64,000 nt of DNA, taken from assembly GCA_036745275.1 (NCBI GenBank), contig DAIOGK010000001.1:1-64000 (forward strand), read 5' to 3'. This stretch comes from JAIUNP01 sp020161975 (lineage in GTDB: Bacteria > Pseudomonadota > Alphaproteobacteria > Rhizobiales > Beijerinckiaceae). The position numbers were made by a program, and so were the translations under genes. Of this stretch, positions 60,142 through 64,000 are shown piece by piece. Every line of letters begins with the position of its first letter. The stretch's first letter is position 1. The notes under the pieces are model-generated. The model was not told the origin of the DNA. It did not search any database and saw nothing but the letters and a program-made list of their open reading frames with translations.

Positions 60142-61763
60142 GCCAGCTTCTCTCCTTGCGCGGGCTTGATGTCCGCTTTCAGACGCCGGGTGGCACGGTC
60201 CATGCCGTCAGAGGCGTCAACCTCGATATCGCAGCCGGCGAAACCGTTGGAATCGTCGGCGAATCGGGTTCCGGCAAAAGCCAGATCGCCAATGCGGCCA
60301 TGGGGCTTCTGGCCGCCAATGGGCGGGCAAGCGGGCAGGCGCTTTTCAAGGGTATCGATCTTCTGACCCTGCCGCCCAAAGCGCTCGACCGCATCCGGGG
60401 GGCGGCCATCGGCATGATCTTCCAGGAGCCGATGACCTCGCTTGATCCCCTCACCACCATCGGTCACCAGATGGCGCTGCCGCTGCGCCGGCATCGGGGC
60501 CTGAGCGCGCGGGCCGCGCGGGCCGAGGCGCTGCGGCTCATCGACATGGTGCGCATTCCAGATGCCGCCGCCCGGCTCGAAGCCTATGCCCACGAACTTT
60601 CTGGCGGACAGCGCCAGCGCATCATGATCGCCATGGCGATTTCAAACCGTCCGGAACTCCTGATCGCTGACGAGCCAACCACGGCCCTCGATGTCACCGT
60701 ACAAAGCCAGATCGTCGAACTGATCGCCGAACTCCAGCGCGAAACGGGGATGGCGGTCGCTTTCATCAGCCATGATCTCAACCTCGTTCGCCGGCTGGCA
60801 GATCGGGTTGTGGTGATGCGCGGCGGCTCGGTTGTCGAGGCGGGCGCGACAGATCGCATCTTTTCCGCGCCGGAAGCCGCCTACACGCGGCTGCTGCTCG
60901 ATGCGGAGCCGACAGGGCACAAGGTGCCGCCGCCGAGGGATGCGCAGGAAATCATCGGCGCCGACAATCTGTCTGTCGCGTTCCAGCGACCGCGCCGGCT
61001 GTTCCGGCCTCGCCCGGCCCCGCTGACCGCGGTCGATCACATCTCGCTCTCGGTCCGGCAGGGCGAGACACTCGGTATCGTCGGGGAATCCGGGTCCGGC
61101 AAATCAACCCTCGGGCGCGCACTCTTCCGGCTCGTCAGCGCGGAAGGGCGCATCCGGTTTCAAGGCCGCGAGATTTCGGATCTCACCCGGCGCGCGATGA
61201 AGCCACTCCGGCGCGATATGCAGGTGGTGTTTCAGGATCCGTTCGGCTCGCTCTCGCCGCGCATGATGGTGGGCGAGATCGTCGCCGAGGGCCTTCGCGT
61301 GCATGAACCGCAGCTTTCCGCCCGCGAGCGCGACCATCTTGCGGCGAAAGCGCTCGCCGACATGCAGATCGATCCCGTTCATCGCTTCCGGTTTCCGCAT
61401 GAGTTTTCCGGTGGCCAGCGCCAGCGCATCGCGATTGCACGGGCGCTCATTCTCAGGCCCGGTCTGATCCTGCTCGATGAACCGACCTCTGCGCTCGATC
61501 GCACCGTGCAGAAGGAAATCGTGACGCTGCTGCGTGATGTGCAGGCGCGCGATGGCCTGACCTATCTTTTCATCAGCCACGATCTAGCTGTGGTTCGCGC
61601 GCTGGCCGACCATATTCTGGTGATGCGCGCGGGACGGATCGTCGAAACGGGATCGACCGAGGATGTCATCCGGCGTCCTAGAGAGGCCTACACCCAGGAC
61701 CTGATGCGGGCAGCCTTTGCCACCGGGTCTGTCCGGCTTTCCAAGCGCGATGCAGTTGGCTAG
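60138..61763 (+). CDS. Fused double ATPase of an oligopeptide-type ABC importer (OppDF/YejF-like)
   Basis: A 541-residue protein with two complete ABC domains. Domain 1: Walker A GESGSGKS (about 40), LSGGQRQRI, Walker B LLIADEP. Domain 2: Walker A GESGSGKSTL (about 320), FSGGQRQRI, Walker B LILLDEP. The fusion, together with an OppC with an insert, resembles the YejABEF peptide transporter of enterobacteria. ATGA overlap with the upstream permease. A tail of 35 bases separates it from lemA. Confidence 0.93.
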   Translation: MSQLLSLRGLDVRFQTPGGTVHAVRGVNLDIAAGETVGIVGESGSGKSQIANAAMGLLAANGRASGQALFKGIDLLTLPPKALDRIRGAAIGMIFQEPMTSLDPLTTIGHQMALPLRRHRGLSARAARAEALRLIDMVRIPDAAARLEAYAHELSGGQRQRIMIAMAISNRPELLIADEPTTALDVTVQSQIVELIAELQRETGMAVAFISHDLNLVRRLADRVVVMRGGSVVEAGATDRIFSAPEAAYTRLLLDAEPTGHKVPPPRDAQEIIGADNLSVAFQRPRRLFRPRPAPLTAVDHISLSVRQGETLGIVGESGSGKSTLGRALFRLVSAEGRIRFQGREISDLTRRAMKPLRRDMQVVFQDPFGSLSPRMMVGEIVAEGLRVHEPQLSARERDHLAAKALADMQIDPVHRFRFPHEFSGGQRQRIAIARALILRPGLILLDEPTSALDRTVQKEIVTLLRDVQARDGLTYLFISHDLAVVRALADHILVMRAGRIVETGSTEDVIRRPREAYTQDLMRAAFATGSVRLSKRDAVG

Positions 61764-61798
61764 GATCAGCCCGTCTGCCACCAATTTGGGAACGCACG

Positions 61799-62365
61799 AT
61801 GTCGACAAGTCTTGTCATACTGCTGATTCTTGTGGCGCTCGTTCTGTGGGCCATCGGCGCCTACAACGGGCTGGTGGCCATGCGCCAGCGGGCGCGGCAG
61901 GCCTTTGCCGATATCGACGTGCAACTCAAGCAGCGGCACGATCTTATCCCGAACCTCGTTGAAACCGTGAAAGGCTATGCCAGCCACGAAAAGGAAACGC
62001 TGGATGCGGTGATCAAGGCGCGGAATTCGGCGGTTTCGGCCACCGGAGCACCGGCGCAAGGGCAGGCCGAGGCGCAGCTTTCCGGAGCCCTCGGGCGGCT
62101 GATCGCCCTGTCGGAGGCCTATCCCGATCTCAAGGCGAACACGAATTTCCAGCAGCTTCAGGGCGAACTCTCAGACATCGAGAACAAGCTTTCTGCCGCA
62201 CGCCGCTTCTTCAACAATGCCGTTGGCGAGTACAACGCCGGCATCGAGAGTTTTCCCGCCGTGCTGCTGGCTCGCAACTTCGGCTTCCAGGCAATGACGA
62301 TGTTCGACGTGGGCGAGGATACGCGCAAGACGCTCGACGCTGCGCCGCCCCAGGTGAAGTTCTGA
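61799..62365 (+). CDS. lemA: LemA family protein
   Basis: A 188-residue protein with an N-terminal membrane helix (LVILLILVALVLWAIGAYN) and an alpha-helical LemA domain: FADIDVQLKQRHDLIPNLVETVKGYASHEKETLDAV, YPDLKANTNFQQLQGELSDIEN, and the C-terminal LLARNFGFQAMTMFD. LemA proteins are of unclear function, often paired with M48 proteases, as here. Confidence 0.93.
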   Translation: MSTSLVILLILVALVLWAIGAYNGLVAMRQRARQAFADIDVQLKQRHDLIPNLVETVKGYASHEKETLDAVIKARNSAVSATGAPAQGQAEAQLSGALGRLIALSEAYPDLKANTNFQQLQGELSDIENKLSAARRFFNNAVGEYNAGIESFPAVLLARNFGFQAMTMFDVGEDTRKTLDAAPPQVKF

Positions 62366-62400
62366 GTGAAGTTCTGACCCTTCCCGGCAGGGGCTGATCC

Positions 62401-63480
62401 ATGGCAGGCGCCTTCGGCCTCTACACCCACATCACGGCAAACCGGCGGCGATCCGTGGTGCTCATCGCCGGGCTGTTCGGCCTTGTCTATCTGATGATCT
62501 TCGCCGGTGCGCTCGCCTTCGAGGCGTTCGCAGGCGGCCCTTCGCTGAACGTGCTCGCGGCCCGCGCATGGCAGGACACGGTTGCAGCATTGCCGATCGC
62601 AACCATCGGCACGGGTCTCTGGGTCGCCATTGCCTACAAAGGGCATCAATGGATGATTGATGCGATGACCGACAGCCACGGCCTGTCGCGAACAGAGGCG
62701 CCGGCCCTCTACAATCTTCTCGAAAACCTCTGCATCTCGCGGGGGTTGCCGATGCCGAAGCTGAAGGTCATGGAAACCGGCGTCCTTAATGCCTTCGCCT
62801 CGGGCATGAACGAGAATCAATACACCGTGACGGTGACCCGTGGCCTGATCGAGGCGCTGAACGAAGCCGAGCTCGAAGCTGTTCTTGCCCATGAATTGAC
62901 CCATATCCGCAATGGCGACGTCCGGCTGATGATCATTGCCGTCGTCATCGCGGGCGTTGTCTCGTTCATTGCGGAGATCCTCTACCGCTGGCTGGCCTAC
63001 GGCCCGCGCGTCCGTTATGCCGATGAGGCTGGCGATGGTACGCGCCGTGCCGGGCCGGCAGGCGCGGCGCTGGTGCTGGCCGGTGTCATCGTAGCTGTGG
63101 CTTGGATTCTCTCCGGGATCCTGCGCTTTGCACTCTCACGCTCGCGTGAATATCTGGCGGATGCGGGTGCGGTCGAACTGACCAAGAACCCTGATGCGAT
63201 GATTTCGGCGCTGATGAAAATCTCCGGGCGGGCGGAAATCCCCGGGGCGCCTTCCGGCATCATGGAGCTGTGCATCGAGAACGCCCATTCGGGTTTTGTC
63301 GATCTCTTTGCGACCCATCCCGCCATCGAGGACCGGATCGAGGCGCTCGTGCGCCATGCCGGCGGCCAGCGACCGGCGGAACCGCCTTCTGTCGCCCCTT
63401 CCTTCACTGGTGATGCTGTGGTGATGCTCGATAAGCGCCTGGCTCCATGGGGGCCGAGGCCGCCGGAAGCATCTCGCTAA
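62401..63480 (+). CDS. Membrane-bound M48 family metalloprotease
   Basis: A 359-residue HtpX-like zinc protease. The HExxH motif is AVLAHELTHIRNGD (about 163) with the third ligand Glu in SREYLADAGAVEL (about 245). Two N-terminal helices (about 18-40, 55-75) and two central helices (about 178-200, 220-245) anchor it; the rest is cytoplasmic. FATHPAIEDRIEAL near the C-terminus is family-typical. The role is probably membrane-protein quality control, together with LemA. Confidence 0.92.
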   Translation: MAGAFGLYTHITANRRRSVVLIAGLFGLVYLMIFAGALAFEAFAGGPSLNVLAARAWQDTVAALPIATIGTGLWVAIAYKGHQWMIDAMTDSHGLSRTEAPALYNLLENLCISRGLPMPKLKVMETGVLNAFASGMNENQYTVTVTRGLIEALNEAELEAVLAHELTHIRNGDVRLMIIAVVIAGVVSFIAEILYRWLAYGPRVRYADEAGDGTRRAGPAGAALVLAGVIVAVAWILSGILRFALSRSREYLADAGAVELTKNPDAMISALMKISGRAEIPGAPSGIMELCIENAHSGFVDLFATHPAIEDRIEALVRHAGGQRPAEPPSVAPSFTGDAVVMLDKRLAPWGPRPPEASR

Positions 63481-63842
63481 GCCCTGGGCGCAAGCGCGGC
63501 GCTGACGGCCAGCACCAGCCAGCCAAGGATGGCCAGGGAGCCGCCGAGCGGCGCAGCCATGGCAAAGAGCTTGGCCTCGAAAAATGCCCGCAAGACCATA
63601 TCCGACGCAAAAATCACAACGCCCGCGATGAGGATCGAGACGCCGGCGCGGGCGGTGGTCTGTTGCAGCAGGGCAGCTTTCCGCGCCGCCGTCGCTGCGA
63701 TCACGGCGCCGGCGTGGAACAGCAGCATCTGCCCGGCCGTTGTCGCCTGTGTCCCGGCAAGATGACTGCCGGCGGCCAACAGTGCGACACCGGCGGCACC
63801 CATCAGGGCCGCTAGAAGCAGGTGCAGCCGTGCCGCGCTCAC
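63477..63842 (-). CDS. DUF423-family small membrane protein
   Basis: A 121-residue protein with four hydrophobic segments: LHLLLAALMGAAGVALLAAGSH, an N-terminal GAAGVALLAAGSHL signature, later GVVIFASDMVLRA and MAAPLGGSLAILGWLVLA (APLGG is the DUF423 hallmark). Function is unknown; the family is widespread. GTG start overlaps the engB stop (GTGA). Its stop overlaps the convergent protease gene by four bases. Confidence 0.85.
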   Translation of the reverse strand: MSAARLHLLLAALMGAAGVALLAAGSHLAGTQATTAGQMLLFHAGAVIAATAARKAALLQQTTARAGVSILIAGVVIFASDMVLRAFFEAKLFAMAAPLGGSLAILGWLVLAVSAALAPRA

Positions 63843-64000
63843 CGGTCGCTCCGTTCGGCAACCAGACGTGCCATCGTCGCGCGAAGGGCAGCAATGCCGA
63901 TGCCGTCGCGGCTCGATGTCGCGATGATTTCTGGAAATGCCGCAGCCCGCTTCCGGATCGCCGCCGCAGTTTCCGCCAGACGGGCCTCAAGCTGGCCGGG
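63839..64000 (-). CDS. engB: Ribosome biogenesis GTPase EngB/YsxC, C-terminal end (partial)
   Basis: Only the last 53 residues are in the window. AAAFPEIIATSSRDGIGIAALRATMARLVAERS contains the G5 motif (ATSS, equivalent to SAK) and the C-terminal helix of EngB/YihA, a GTPase for 50S assembly. The upstream G1-G4 region lies beyond 64000. Its stop overlaps the DUF423 GTG by two bases. Confidence 0.75.
   Translation of the reverse strand, partial: PGQLEARLAETAAAIRKRAAAFPEIIATSSRDGIGIAALRATMARLVAERSDR

Noticed and set aside
1..64000. CRISPR array, prophage or toxin-antitoxin system.
   Set aside because: No regularly spaced repeats, phage structural genes or small paired toxin-antitoxin genes were seen on either strand.

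Overview
The window is a GC-rich stretch of an alphaproteobacterial chromosome, almost certainly from the order Hyphomicrobiales (Rhizobiales). The evidence is conserved gene order: phoH-ybeY-corC-lnt-Xre regulator-metK-trmB-rimP-nusA-ylxR-infB-rbfA-truB-rpsO-pnp; fabI-fabB-fabA divergent from an Irr regulator with a Cys-Pro haem motif; rnd-lptC-lptA-lptB-rpoN-hpf-ptsN; and a RibB with a degenerate RibA-like tail. I do not name a genus. Coding is dense, with many ATGA/GTGA stop-start overlaps and several GTG or TTG starts.

Layout. 1-18119 is the translation and RNA-processing backbone: YbeY, RimP, NusA, IF2, RbfA, TruB, S15, PNPase and TrmB, with Lnt and MetK. Two accessory genes interrupt it: a DMT-family (EamA) exporter preceded on its own strand by a ykkC-class riboswitch candidate, and a PaiB-like FMN-binding protein. 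18156-21779 holds a TauE-type permease, a UDP-GlcA 4-epimerase and UDP-Glc 6-dehydrogenase (a UDP-GalA route), and Ohr. 21935-25250 is the fabA-fabB-fabI unit and irr. 25269-28367 holds an SH3 protein, a 2-hydroxyacid dehydrogenase, a YqaA-like membrane protein and an NDUFA9-like protein.

28542-33308 is a small island at the 3' end of tRNA-Leu(CAG). It has a truncated P4-type integrase with a leader full of GCCAACA repeats, decayed IS3 and IS5-family remnants, a short-chain dehydrogenase stub, and an intact cargo: a LacI-family regulator divergent from a membrane fatty-acid desaturase and a PanB-superfamily protein that has lost PanB's metal ligands. A long inverted repeat lies between regulator and cargo. 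This cargo is the best candidate here for an undescribed pathway.

33297-46608 returns to core genes: ribB-yciI, a TPR lipoprotein, an M17 aminopeptidase, guanine deaminase, RNase D, the Lpt export genes, sigma-54, HPF, PtsN, glucokinase and a PotF-like binding protein. 46676-54142 has an aminotransferase, a cobalamin-riboswitch-controlled BtuB, and a nucleotide-sugar/lipid-carrier trio (CapD-like dehydratase, 4-keto-sugar reductase, WecA/WbpL-like transferase). 54314-64000 has a GMC oxidoreductase, MmcB, a complete oligopeptide-type ABC importer, LemA with an M48 protease, a DUF423 protein and the C-terminal end of EngB.

No CRISPR array, prophage, rRNA or replication origin was seen. All assignments are from reading motifs; no database search was run.
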